DNA of 64,000 nt from an uncultured Chloracidobacterium sp. (GTDB taxonomy: Bacteria > Acidobacteriota > Blastocatellia > Pyrinomonadales > Pyrinomonadaceae), in contig CAKZGE010000007.1 in NCBI GenBank assembly GCA_936914845.1, positions 1 to 64,000 of the forward strand, given 5' to 3'. This document shows positions 18,429-25,979 of the stretch, in pieces. Every line of letters begins with the position of its first letter. Positions within the stretch are counted from its first letter, which is position 1. Under the pieces are notes generated by a model. That model saw nothing but the letters and a program-made list of their open reading frames with translations. It did not search any database and was not told where the DNA came from. A program made the translations under genes and the position numbers.

Positions 18429-18478
18429 GGCCCAAAGTCATCGGACATTGGGCTTTAGACTTTGGGCTTTAGATTTTA
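18429..18478. repeat. inverted and direct repeats between accB and accC
   Basis: GCCCAAAGTC (18430-18439) pairs perfectly with GACTTTGGGC (18458-18467). TTGGGCTTTAGA also occurs twice in direct orientation (18449-18460 and 18462-18473). The second arm is followed by TTTAGATTTTA, so this may be a weak terminator or an attenuator that separates accB from accC levels. It could also be debris of a repeated element. Confidence 0.4.
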
Positions 18479-18518
18479 CGGCGTAAAATATTAATACACT
18501 GAGTTTGAACAATACTAT

Positions 18519-19862
18519 ATGCGCGAGATCCGAAAGATATTGATCGCAAATCGCGGCGAGATCGCCAACCGCATCATCTGGACGTGTAAGGAAATGGGCA
18601 TCAAGACCGTTGCCGTACACTCCGAAGCCGACAAGGACGCTCTGCACGTTCGCTATGCCGACGAAGCGGTCTGCATCGGCCCCGCACCTTCGGCGCTCAG
18701 CTATCTGAATATCCCGGCCATCATCAGTGCGGCGGAGATCACGAATGTCGATGCCATCCATCCCGGATACGGATTTTTGGCCGAATCGGCTTCGTTTGCC
18801 AAGATCTGCGAAGACTGCAATATTAAATTTATCGGCCCCCGTCCGGAGGTCATCGCCATGATGGGCGACAAGGTTGAGGCCCGCCGAACGATGGCTGCGG
18901 CCGGTGTGCCCATTTTGCCCGGCAGCCCTGATCCGATCGAATCCGCTGACGAGGCAAAACGTCTTGCCCGGGAGATCGGCTTTCCGGTCATTATCAAGGC
19001 TGCTGCCGGCGGCGGCGGTCGCGGTATGCGTATCGTTCGCAGTGAGGAAGAACTTGAATCGAACCTGGAAACGGCCCAATCCGAGGCTTTGGCGGCTTTT
19101 AAGAACGGTTCGGTCTATATCGAACGTTATGTCGAACGCCCTCGGCATATCGAGATCCAGGTGCTCGCCGATGAGCATGGCAATTGCATTCATCTCGGCG
19201 AACGCGAATGTTCTATTCAGCGACGCCATCAAAAGCTGCTTGAAGAAGCTCCGTCGCCGGTCATTACCCCCGAACAGCGAGAGGAAATGGGAGCCGTCGC
19301 CGTAAATGCATGCCGCGAGATCGGCTATGCGAGTGCCGGCACGTTTGAATTTTTGCTGGATGAGGACGGCAGTTTCTATTTCATGGAAATGAATACCCGC
19401 ATTCAGGTCGAACACCCGGTCACGGAAATGGTGACGCTAACGGACATCGTTCGCAACCAGATCATGATCGCTTCCGGCGAGAAGATGCAGTTCTCGCAGG
19501 ACGACGTCATCATTCGCGGGCATTCTATCGAATGTCGGATCAATGCCGAAGATCCTGTCACGTTTGTGCCGAGCCCCGGACGCATCACTGCTTTCAACAT
19601 TCCGGGCGGGCCGGGCGTTCGCGTCGATACAGCCGTTTACCCGGGATATGTCGTGCCGCCTTATTACGATTCGATGATCGCTAAGCTGATCGTCCACGCC
19701 CGCACACGCGAACTCGCCATCTCCCGTATGCAGCGAGCTCTCGATATGATCGTTGTCGAAGGCATCAAAACGACCATTCCACTGCATAAAAAGATCATGG
19801 CTGACGAAAGATTTCGCCGCGGAGATTTCTCGACGAAGTTCATGGAAGAATTCGACGCTTGA
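18519..19862 (+). CDS. accC: acetyl-CoA carboxylase, biotin carboxylase subunit
   Basis: Biotin carboxylase adds CO2 to the biotin of AccB with ATP. The 447-residue length fits. It has the N-terminal ILIANRGEIANRII, the ATP-grasp glycine loop KAAAGGGGRGMRIV (residues ~160-173), the CSIQRRHQKLLEEAPS segment and the catalytic EMNTRIQVEHPVTE (residues ~290-303). It follows accB by 120 bp, which contain the repeat noted separately. Confidence 0.97.
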   Translation: MREIRKILIANRGEIANRIIWTCKEMGIKTVAVHSEADKDALHVRYADEAVCIGPAPSALSYLNIPAIISAAEITNVDAIHPGYGFLAESASFAKICEDCNIKFIGPRPEVIAMMGDKVEARRTMAAAGVPILPGSPDPIESADEAKRLAREIGFPVIIKAAAGGGGRGMRIVRSEEELESNLETAQSEALAAFKNGSVYIERYVERPRHIEIQVLADEHGNCIHLGERECSIQRRHQKLLEEAPSPVITPEQREEMGAVAVNACREIGYASAGTFEFLLDEDGSFYFMEMNTRIQVEHPVTEMVTLTDIVRNQIMIASGEKMQFSQDDVIIRGHSIECRINAEDPVTFVPSPGRITAFNIPGGPGVRVDTAVYPGYVVPPYYDSMIAKLIVHARTRELAISRMQRALDMIVVEGIKTTIPLHKKIMADERFRRGDFSTKFMEEFDA

Positions 19863-20063
19863 CCGCATTTCCGGACAAAAAGAACCGTAGGCGGTTTCGT
19901 TCGTACACGGCCTCGGGTGCGACGGCCGCCGATTGCCAAAGCCGGCGTGGTGTGCTATTTTTATCTATTCGGCAATTGCTGAAAATCTTTGCGGTTACCG
20001 GCGGGGTCGTCCCGGCGGAGTTACTGCGAGCTAGGAGAGACTATTTTAACAGTTATTTAGTTT

Positions 20064-20333
20064 ATGTCGACATTAAAAGAAACCAAAGAACAGATCGTTA
20101 GCGATTACAAGGTGCATGAATCGGACACCGGTTCGTCGCAGGTGCAGATCGCGTTGCTTACGCAGCGTATCAATGAATTGACGGATCATTTCAAGATCCA
20201 CAAAAAAGATAACCATTCGCGCAAGGGGCTGCTTAAAATGGTCTCGCGTCGCCGCAAGCTGTTGGATTATCTCAAACGCCGCAATATCAGCGAATATCAT
20301 GACATCATCCAAAAGCTTGGATTGAGAAGATAG
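20064..20333 (+). CDS. rpsO: 30S ribosomal protein S15
   Basis: S15 binds the 16S rRNA three-way junction in the platform. The 89-residue product contains HESDTGSSQVQIALLTQRIN and HKKDNHSRKGLLKMVSRRRK, both family signatures. The rpsO-pnp pair is conserved in many bacteria. The ~200-bp leader upstream (19863-20063) has no gene; it could hold an S15 autoregulatory site, but no specific fold was established. Confidence 0.98.
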   Translation: MSTLKETKEQIVSDYKVHESDTGSSQVQIALLTQRINELTDHFKIHKKDNHSRKGLLKMVSRRRKLLDYLKRRNISEYHDIIQKLGLRR

Positions 20334-20512
20334 GTTGGCGGCCGCCGATTGTCGGGCCAGGTTGTTTCCGGTTCCTTTTCGGCGTTCGTTAAAATGGCCG
20401 CTTCGAGCCATGAACAAGAAATTCTCTCGAAGAATTTGCCGCGGCTGCTGAACGTGACAGCTGCTAAAAACCGCGAACAAAAGAGAATGTCATACCACAG
20501 ATAACTATCAGG

Positions 20513-20552
20513 AACGGCAGGGGCTTCACGATATGGCACCTGCCGTTTTTTG
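20513..20552 (+). terminator. rho-independent terminator between rpsO and pnp
   Basis: AACGGCAGG (20513-20521) pairs perfectly with CCTGCCGTT (20539-20547) around a 17-nt loop and is followed by a T-rich TTTTG. It lies 15 bp before the pnp start, so readthrough from rpsO into pnp is probably partial, as at the E. coli rpsO-pnp junction. Confidence 0.8.
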
Positions 20553-20566
20553 TTTAATGAAAACAA

Positions 20567-22690
20567 ATGACACAGAAAAAATATTTGAAAGAATCCATCA
20601 AGCTCGGCGGCGGCGAATTGGTCGTCGAAACCGGCAAGGTTGCCAAACAAGCTGATGGTTCGGTCGTGATCCGTTTCGGAGACACGATGATATTGGTGAC
20701 AGCCGTCAGTGCCCGAACGGCCAAAGAAGGATTAGATTTCTTCCCGCTGACTGTCGAATACAAAGAATCGAGCTATGCCGCCGGCCGCATTCCCGGAAAC
20801 TATTTCCGCCGCGAAGGCCGCCCCAGCGAAAAAGAGGTGCTTACCTGCCGCCTTATCGATCGCCCGGTCCGCCCGCTTTTTCCGGACGGCTATCGTTTTG
20901 AAACACAGATCGTCGGAACGGTGCTTTCGGCGGACAGTGATAATGACCCGGATGTGCTGACCATTACCGGTGCTTCGCTTGCTCTTTACCTTTCGGACAT
21001 TCCGTTTGAAAACCCGATCGCCGGTGTTCGCATTGGTCTTATTGACGGCAAATACCTGGTCAATCCGACCTATGATGAACGCCGCGAATCGCAGCTAAAC
21101 CTCGTGGTCGCCGGCACCGAAGAAGCGATCGTGATGGTCGAAGCCGAAGCCGACGAAGTTGCCGAAAATATCATGCTCGAAGCCCTGATGCTTGCCCACA
21201 AAGAGATCAAACGGCTCTGTTTGTGGCAGAAAGAATTGGGCAAGGCTCTCGACATCAAAAAACGGACCTTCGAAGCCGGGTCGATCGATGAACATATCGT
21301 TGCTGATATCGAAAAAACGTGGACCGATAGACTTCGGACCGCTCTTGATTCGACGGGACGTGAAAAACTTGAGGTCTATGCCGGTATCGATGCTCTTAAA
21401 AAAGAGGTCGTCGAAAGCTATCCGGAAGACGATCCGGGAGCCCGAGCGGCTGCCGGCAAAGCTTTCTCAGATCTAAAAGAAAAGATCTTTCGCGAAGATA
21501 TGCTCGGAAATCGACGCCGCCCCGATGGCCGGAAGTTTTCTGAGATCCGCCCGATAACCTGCGAAACCGGCTGGCTGCCGCGAGCACATGGTTCGGCCCT
21601 TTTCACCCGCGGTGAAACCCAGGCCATTGTGACATCGACGCTCGGCACCAAGATGGATGAACAGTTCCTCGACGACATCGAAAAAGGTGAAGTCCGCCGC
21701 CGCTTTATGCTGCATTACAATTTCCCTCCGTATTCGGTCGGCGAAGCCGGTCGTTTCGGCAGCACATCGCGTCGCGAGATCGGACACGGCAACCTTGCCC
21801 GCCGGGCGATCGAGGCCGTTCTACCGGACGAAGTCGAATTTCCTTATACGATCCGCATTGTTTCGGATATCACCGAATCTAACGGTTCGTCATCAATGGC
21901 TTCCGTTTGCGGCGGTATCCTTAGCCTGATGGATGCCGGTGTGCCGATCAAGCGTCCGGTGGCCGGTGTGGCAATGGGCTTGGTGATGGAAGGCAATCGC
22001 TATGCGATCCTTTCCGACATCGCCGGTGCCGAAGACCACTACGGCGATATGGATTTCAAGGTGACCGGAACCAGCGAAGGCATTACGGCCCTTCAGATGG
22101 ACATCAAGGTTGCCGGCATCAACGCCGTCATTTTACAGGAAGCCCTCGAACAGGCACGCAAGGGCCGCTTGCATATTCTTGGCATTATGCAGCAGTCGCT
22201 TGATGCACCGCGTGAAGATATTTCGGAATTTGCACCGCGCATCATCACGATGAACATTCATCCGGATAAGATCCGCGACGTTATCGGCAAGGGCGGTTCG
22301 ACCATCCGTTCGATCACCGAGGAAACGGGAGCCAAGATCGACATTTCAGATGACGGCACGATCCTGATCGCAACGGCCGACGGCAACGCCGCCCAAGCGG
22401 CCATCGCCCGCATCAAATCGCTAACCGCAGAAGCAGAGATCGGCGAAACCTATCTCGGCACCGTTTCGCGGATCGTCGATTTCGGTGCTTTCGTCGAGAT
22501 CATGCCCGGCCTTGACGGCCTGCTGCATATTTCTGAAATTTCAGACCGCCGCGTCAAAGACGTCCGCGACGAACTGAAAGAAGGCCAGCAGATCCTCGTC
22601 AAATGCATCGGCAAAGAAGGCAATAAGATCAAGCTTTCACGTAAAGCGATCTTGGCCGAAGAAAAAGCTGCCGGCGGCAGCGAAGAATAA
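20567..22690 (+). CDS. pnp: polyribonucleotide nucleotidyltransferase
   Basis: PNPase degrades RNA from the 3' end by phosphorolysis and is a degradosome component. The 707 residues hold two RNase PH domains (~1-230 and ~310-545; the second has MDEQFLDDIEKGEVRRRFMLHYN-like sequence), a KH domain (IHPDKIRDVIGKGGSTIRSI, ~565-584) and a C-terminal S1 domain (YLGTVSRIVDFGAFVEI, ~622-638). Full length. It is bounded by terminators on both sides. Confidence 0.97.
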   Translation: MTQKKYLKESIKLGGGELVVETGKVAKQADGSVVIRFGDTMILVTAVSARTAKEGLDFFPLTVEYKESSYAAGRIPGNYFRREGRPSEKEVLTCRLIDRPVRPLFPDGYRFETQIVGTVLSADSDNDPDVLTITGASLALYLSDIPFENPIAGVRIGLIDGKYLVNPTYDERRESQLNLVVAGTEEAIVMVEAEADEVAENIMLEALMLAHKEIKRLCLWQKELGKALDIKKRTFEAGSIDEHIVADIEKTWTDRLRTALDSTGREKLEVYAGIDALKKEVVESYPEDDPGARAAAGKAFSDLKEKIFREDMLGNRRRPDGRKFSEIRPITCETGWLPRAHGSALFTRGETQAIVTSTLGTKMDEQFLDDIEKGEVRRRFMLHYNFPPYSVGEAGRFGSTSRREIGHGNLARRAIEAVLPDEVEFPYTIRIVSDITESNGSSSMASVCGGILSLMDAGVPIKRPVAGVAMGLVMEGNRYAILSDIAGAEDHYGDMDFKVTGTSEGITALQMDIKVAGINAVILQEALEQARKGRLHILGIMQQSLDAPREDISEFAPRIITMNIHPDKIRDVIGKGGSTIRSITEETGAKIDISDDGTILIATADGNAAQAAIARIKSLTAEAEIGETYLGTVSRIVDFGAFVEIMPGLDGLLHISEISDRRVKDVRDELKEGQQILVKCIGKEGNKIKLSRKAILAEEKAAGGSEE

Positions 22691-22710
22691 CTCTCGGCGA
22701 TAAATAAATT

Positions 22711-22750
22711 AATGCACGGCATCGTCTTAGATGGTGCCGTGCATTTTTTT
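22711..22750 (+). terminator. rho-independent terminator after pnp
   Basis: AATGCACGGCA (22711-22721) pairs with TGCCGTGCATT (22735-22745) and is followed by a run of T. It is 20 bp after the pnp stop. On the minus strand an A-tract precedes it, so it may also end transcripts coming from the minus-strand cluster. Confidence 0.85.
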
Positions 22751-22789
22751 GAACATAGGCTTGCCCATGATGCAGACTGTGGTTTTTAT

Positions 22790-23248
22790 CTAATTCAGCA
22801 CAAAATATTTTCTAACAAATCGAACGGCCGGCAGCGGTTCTTGAATGCACGAATCGCACCATGTGCCGACGCCGTCAACCGGCCCCATATACATCCATGA
22901 AAGCCAAGAGGTCTTTATAGTTCGTTCGTTATATATTTTCAACCTCTTGCCGATCGGGAAAATTTGCAGCGTTGTTCCGTTTGGACTTTTGACTCTAAAC
23001 CCTTTGCGGGTTTTGGTTTTTCCGAGGTATTTGATAACCAACATCCGGCCCATTTTAGAACCGTATGAGTTGATAACAGACCTTTTGCCGTTAATGGTTG
23101 AAAAAGAGTATGCGACGAAGTTTTTTGATGCCGCGTCTTTTCCGTTCGAGAAATATGCCACATTTCTATTCTGCCCGTGAGCCACGCCAGAAAAGAAAAG
23201 CAGATTGACAAAAAATAGGATTAGACTGAAACGGTAAGTACTTGTCAT
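22790..23248 (-). CDS. exported protein, paralogue of the 23984-24445 product
   Basis: This 152-residue protein has an N-terminal signal peptide (residues ~1-25, ending near VAHGQN). It is not a family I can name. Its C-terminal ~28 residues (PVDGVGTWCDSCIQEPLPA, then VRFVRKYF) are nearly identical to those of the paralogue 1.2 kb away, including a CxxC-like CDSC. An FPIGKRLKIYNE motif is also shared. The basic, beta-rich middle is unassigned. It is last in the minus-strand cluster. Confidence 0.7.
   Translation of the reverse strand: MTSTYRFSLILFFVNLLFFSGVAHGQNRNVAYFSNGKDAASKNFVAYSFSTINGKRSVINSYGSKMGRMLVIKYLGKTKTRKGFRVKSPNGTTLQIFPIGKRLKIYNERTIKTSWLSWMYMGPVDGVGTWCDSCIQEPLPAVRFVRKYFVLN
22803..22882. 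repeat. 80-bp direct repeat, copy 1
   Basis: This stretch matches 23997-24076 with about two mismatches over 80 bp. It covers the 3' end of the exported protein gene 22790-23248. The rest of the two genes is much more diverged, which suggests gene conversion or a recent partial duplication. Confidence 0.8.
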
Positions 23249-23308
23249 ATGCTGAGCGATACCTAATATCTAAACCGAAAGATAACATCGATCTGAACGC
23301 ACTGACGA

Positions 23309-23968
23309 TCACGGAACAAACTTCGATTCGAATTCATCGATCTTTTTATCATCTTTGCAGCTGAAAGTTTTTATCGGGCGATTCGAATTTTTGAAAAATG
23401 CGATTTGGCAGCTGCTTCGTTGATATTGCACGCCGTCAAATTTGTAAGAGCTAAGTATCTGCGAATACACATTCCGTCGCGACGGGAAAAACAGGTCGCG
23501 GTAATTGTTGGAGAGAGATTTTTTGATCTCGTACATTTCACCTTGTTCCCGCAGCAGCACTTTCCAATCATGATCTATTAGACCGACGACCCAGATCGGC
23601 TTGGTAGAAGCCGCTGCGACATTTCCAATGCCTTCGACAAAAAGCTCTTCGGTTCCGTCGTTGTTTAGATCGATCCTTTTTGCCACGGTGGTATAGTCGG
23701 AGCAGTCTGCGTCAGCATTGCCGTTGGCGACAGCCTGCCGCACCGCGTCATCTTTGCTGATAATTTCCCAGATCGGTGCTAATTCTTTATCAGCACATAA
23801 ATTCGACGCTTGCAGGGTATCTATTTTGGTTGATCCAACAAATGGAGTGCCGACGGCTACAATTTCGGGAGCGGCCGGCACAGCATCTTTATAGCTGCGA
23901 TATGTGCACCCGGCATTGCCCAAAAAGCATATAGATAACAAGACCAAACCTAAAACTGAAGTTCTCAT
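23309..23968 (-). CDS. exported protein, possible lipoprotein
   Basis: The 219-residue product begins with a hydrophobic leader that ends in GNAGC, a poor but possible lipobox (Asn at -3 is atypical). A segment IDLNNDGTEELFVEG (~residues 110-124) resembles FG-GAP/VCBS-type calcium-binding repeats that recur in cell-surface proteins. No catalytic motif was recognised. It lies between the two paralogues 22790-23248 and 23984-24445 on the same strand and is probably co-transcribed. Confidence 0.6.
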   Translation of the reverse strand: MRTSVLGLVLLSICFLGNAGCTYRSYKDAVPAAPEIVAVGTPFVGSTKIDTLQASNLCADKELAPIWEIISKDDAVRQAVANGNADADCSDYTTVAKRIDLNNDGTEELFVEGIGNVAAASTKPIWVVGLIDHDWKVLLREQGEMYEIKKSLSNNYRDLFFPSRRNVYSQILSSYKFDGVQYQRSSCQIAFFKNSNRPIKTFSCKDDKKIDEFESKFVP

Positions 23969-23983
23969 AGCTGCCCTTAAAAT

Positions 23984-24445
23984 CTACATAGTTAGGAAAT
24001 ATTTTCTCACAAATCGAACAGCCGGCAGCGGTTCTTGAATGCACGAATCGCACCATGTGCCGACGCCGTCAACCGGGCCGACGTATTCCCAAATAAACCA
24101 AGTCGTCTTTTTCGTGCTTTCATTATAAACTTTAAGCCGTTTTCCAATCGGGAATATCCGCAGCACGATTCCTTTTGAAGATTTAAGGATAAACCCCTTA
24201 CGGTCAGATGTTTTGCTCGAATAAAGCAAAGGGATCTCGGTCCTGACACGGCTTTTATATGTGTAGTAAAAGATCTCATTTCTTTTATTATCTTTTGTCC
24301 AAAAAGACAGCATTTCAAAACTTTTTGATCCTGTTGATCTTCCATTTGAAAAGTTTGCGGTCTGCGATCGTTGGGCCGAGATCGAAATAGCTGCCGCTAA
24401 CAAGACCGCAAAAGCCCATATAAATTTGATATATCTCATTGCCAT
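23984..24445 (-). CDS. exported protein, paralogue of the 22790-23248 product
   Basis: The 153-residue protein has a signal peptide (MRYIKFIWAFAVLLAAAIS, cleavage near ISAQ) and the shared middle motif FPIGKRLKVYNE. Its C-terminus has CDSC and the VRFVRKYF ending of its paralogue. Two starts are possible, 24445 and 24439; the second overlaps the stop of the upstream gene as ATGA, so translational coupling is likely. Function unknown. Confidence 0.7.
   Translation of the reverse strand: MAMRYIKFIWAFAVLLAAAISISAQRSQTANFSNGRSTGSKSFEMLSFWTKDNKRNEIFYYTYKSRVRTEIPLLYSSKTSDRKGFILKSSKGIVLRIFPIGKRLKVYNESTKKTTWFIWEYVGPVDGVGTWCDSCIQEPLPAVRFVRKYFLTM
23997..24076. repeat. 80-bp direct repeat, copy 2
   Basis: This is the second copy of the repeat at 22803-22882, in the same orientation, at the 3' end of the paralogous gene. 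The distance between copies is 1194 bp. Confidence 0.8.
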
Positions 24446-25004
24446 TCGAACTTTTGGAGGTTGAATTTCAGATCATCAATTGAAAGCTCTCGCCAAATCG
24501 TTACCTTGTCTTTTGTTTTTCCTTTTTTGGTAATGATGCTGATGTCTTGATATTCTCCTCGGCACTTGCTTGCACTCGGCTGTGAAAGGCTTACGACTCC
24601 GTCTTGAATGCGAACGATCCCAAAGGCAGAATGTCCGCAAGTTCCGCTTGATGTTCCCCGAATGGAAAAAATGAGAATCCGGCCGTACCAGTTTTCATTG
24701 AGATCCGCCAACATTGTGGATTTGCCGTGTCATTGAAAGTTCCCGCAAGCGATCCGTCCAGCATTATTAAAACCGATTCATCGCCGTTATCTCCCATTTC
24801 TGCGACGATCTCAAGAATCTGCGGTTTCTCACCATTGAGGATGGTTGATTTTGCTAATAACCTGCTTTCTTGAATGGCTTTCCTGTCATCCGACGTCTGA
24901 TCTCGTGTAGCATTGACCGGTATTGACTGATCCTGAAAGCAGTCAACGGTGGCCAGCATCATCCCTATCAAGAGGCAAATTTTAATACTACTAATACCTT
25001 TCAT
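24436..25004 (-). pseudogene. exported protein gene with a frameshift near 24710
   Basis: The 5' part, from the ATG at 25004, encodes a signal peptide (KGISSIKICLLIGMMLATV) and a domain reaching GSLAGTFNDTANP. There the frame continues into an atypical tail, while the next frame, from ~24714, reads LADLNENWYGRILIFSIRG and continues to 24436. The two halves read as one protein only if one base is gained or lost at ~24705-24720. Either a recent frameshift, a sequencing error or programmed shifting would explain it. The family is not recognised. Confidence 0.5.
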
Positions 25005-25070
25005 CGATCTCTCTTTGGCTTTGACCTTTGTGCTAACCGGTTCCATCAGATTTGCGGAAGACTTGCTCAT

Positions 25071-25331
25071 TCGGAACTATCACTATTTACGGAAATTTTA
25101 ATGAATCTTGGTGCAAGAAGGTGATCGGAAAAATTCCATGGAAAGGGAAATTGACCGCTAAAGAACAGTGGCGAAGGGAACATCGTAGGTCTCATGGCAG
25201 GGAACTCCTTATAAGACTAAATAAACCTGTATTGAGAGGGACGAATATCTAATGGATTTTTGCTGCTGATATTGCAGATATCTGTGTCGAAACTGCGAAA
25301 GATGTTGGGTCGGCCGGTTCGCCTGAAGTCT
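25071..25331. other. intergenic stretch with no supported gene
   Basis: Between the frameshifted gene and the vapB promoter there is no convincing gene. A short plus-strand reading frame (25052-25252) has no recognisable motif and an unusual composition. A small palindrome GATAT-TGCAG-ATATC lies at ~25268-25282. Confidence 0.4.
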
Positions 25332-25360
25332 TTGACACACTGTAAACAGAGCCATACAAT
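25332..25360 (+). promoter_or_regulatory. vapBC promoter
   Basis: TTGACA (25332-25337) and TACAAT (25355-25360) are separated by exactly 17 bp, a near-consensus sigma-70 promoter. The predicted start of transcription falls at ~25367, inside the operator palindrome. It is the only strong promoter seen upstream of vapB, vapC and glyS. Confidence 0.7.
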
Positions 25361-25388
25361 GTGTATAACCGAGGTGATCTATACACAT
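25359..25388 (+). promoter_or_regulatory. vapBC operator palindrome overlapping the -10 box and start codon
   Basis: ATGTGTATA (25359-25367) and TATACACAT (25380-25388) form a perfect 9-bp inverted repeat with a 12-bp spacer. It runs from the -10 box to the vapB start codon, and the ribosome-binding site GAGGTG (25371-25376) lies in the spacer. VapBC complexes typically bind such palindromes to repress their own promoter; binding here is inferred. Confidence 0.65.
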
Positions 25389-25584
25389 GCGGACGAATAT
25401 CGACATCGACGAAAAACTGATAAAAGAGACGCTGAAAGCGACAGGCCTCAAGACCAAACGCGAAGTAGTGGATTATGCCTTAAAATTGGCTCTGCGGTTA
25501 AAACGTCAAGAGATCTTGGCAAAAAGTCTGCGCGGAAAAGTTAAATGGGAAGGAGATCTTGAAGAAATGAGGCTAGACAAATGA
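25387..25584 (+). CDS. vapB: VapB-type antitoxin
   Basis: The 65-residue product MRTNIDIDEKLIKETLKAT starts with a ribbon-helix-helix-like DNA-binding segment, followed by a charged C-terminal tail that would wrap the toxin. Its gene overlaps vapC by 4 bp (ATGA), the usual coupling of type II toxin-antitoxin pairs. The N-terminal part probably binds the palindrome over its own start. Family identity is by pattern and context. Confidence 0.85.
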   Translation: MRTNIDIDEKLIKETLKATGLKTKREVVDYALKLALRLKRQEILAKSLRGKVKWEGDLEEMRLDK

Positions 25585-25976
25585 TCCTTGTTGATTCAAG
25601 TGTTTGGATAGATTATTTTAATGGAGCTGACCTGCCTCATACCCAAAAACTCGAAGAATTTCTTGGAAAAAAAGAGATCGTTGTTTTTGACGTTATAATG
25701 ACTGAAGTATTGCAGGGCTTTCGACTCAAAAGGGATTTCGAAGCAACGCTCAATGTTCTTGACTCCTTCCGGTTCGTTTCGGTGGGCGGCCGGGACACGG
25801 CTGTTCAATCAGCTAGATACTTTGTTTACTTAAGATCATTAGGATTTACTATCAGAAAGACTGCGGATACTTTGATCGCAACTAAATGTATCCTTAGCAA
25901 ATTTGAACTACTGCACAACGATCGAGATTTTGAACCGTTTGAAAAGCATCTTGGGCTTTGCTCGATCAAATATTAA
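25581..25976 (+). CDS. vapC: VapC-type PIN domain ribonuclease toxin
   Basis: PIN toxins are Mg-dependent RNases, many of which cleave tRNA or rRNA. The 131-residue protein has the N-terminal MILVDSSVWIDYF with the first catalytic Asp (Asp5), a conserved Glu in DVIMTEVLQGF, and a C-terminal TADTLIA Asp with later NDRDFEPF. All four acidic residues expected appear to be present, so it is probably active. The stop is 3 bp before glyS. Confidence 0.9.
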   Translation: MILVDSSVWIDYFNGADLPHTQKLEEFLGKKEIVVFDVIMTEVLQGFRLKRDFEATLNVLDSFRFVSVGGRDTAVQSARYFVYLRSLGFTIRKTADTLIATKCILSKFELLHNDRDFEPFEKHLGLCSIKY

Positions 25977-25979
25977 ATA

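Noticed and set aside
25052..25252. Plus-strand 66-codon frame upstream of vapB
   Set aside because: It has no known domain, no good ribosome-binding site, and lies before a strong promoter that would leave it outside the transcript.
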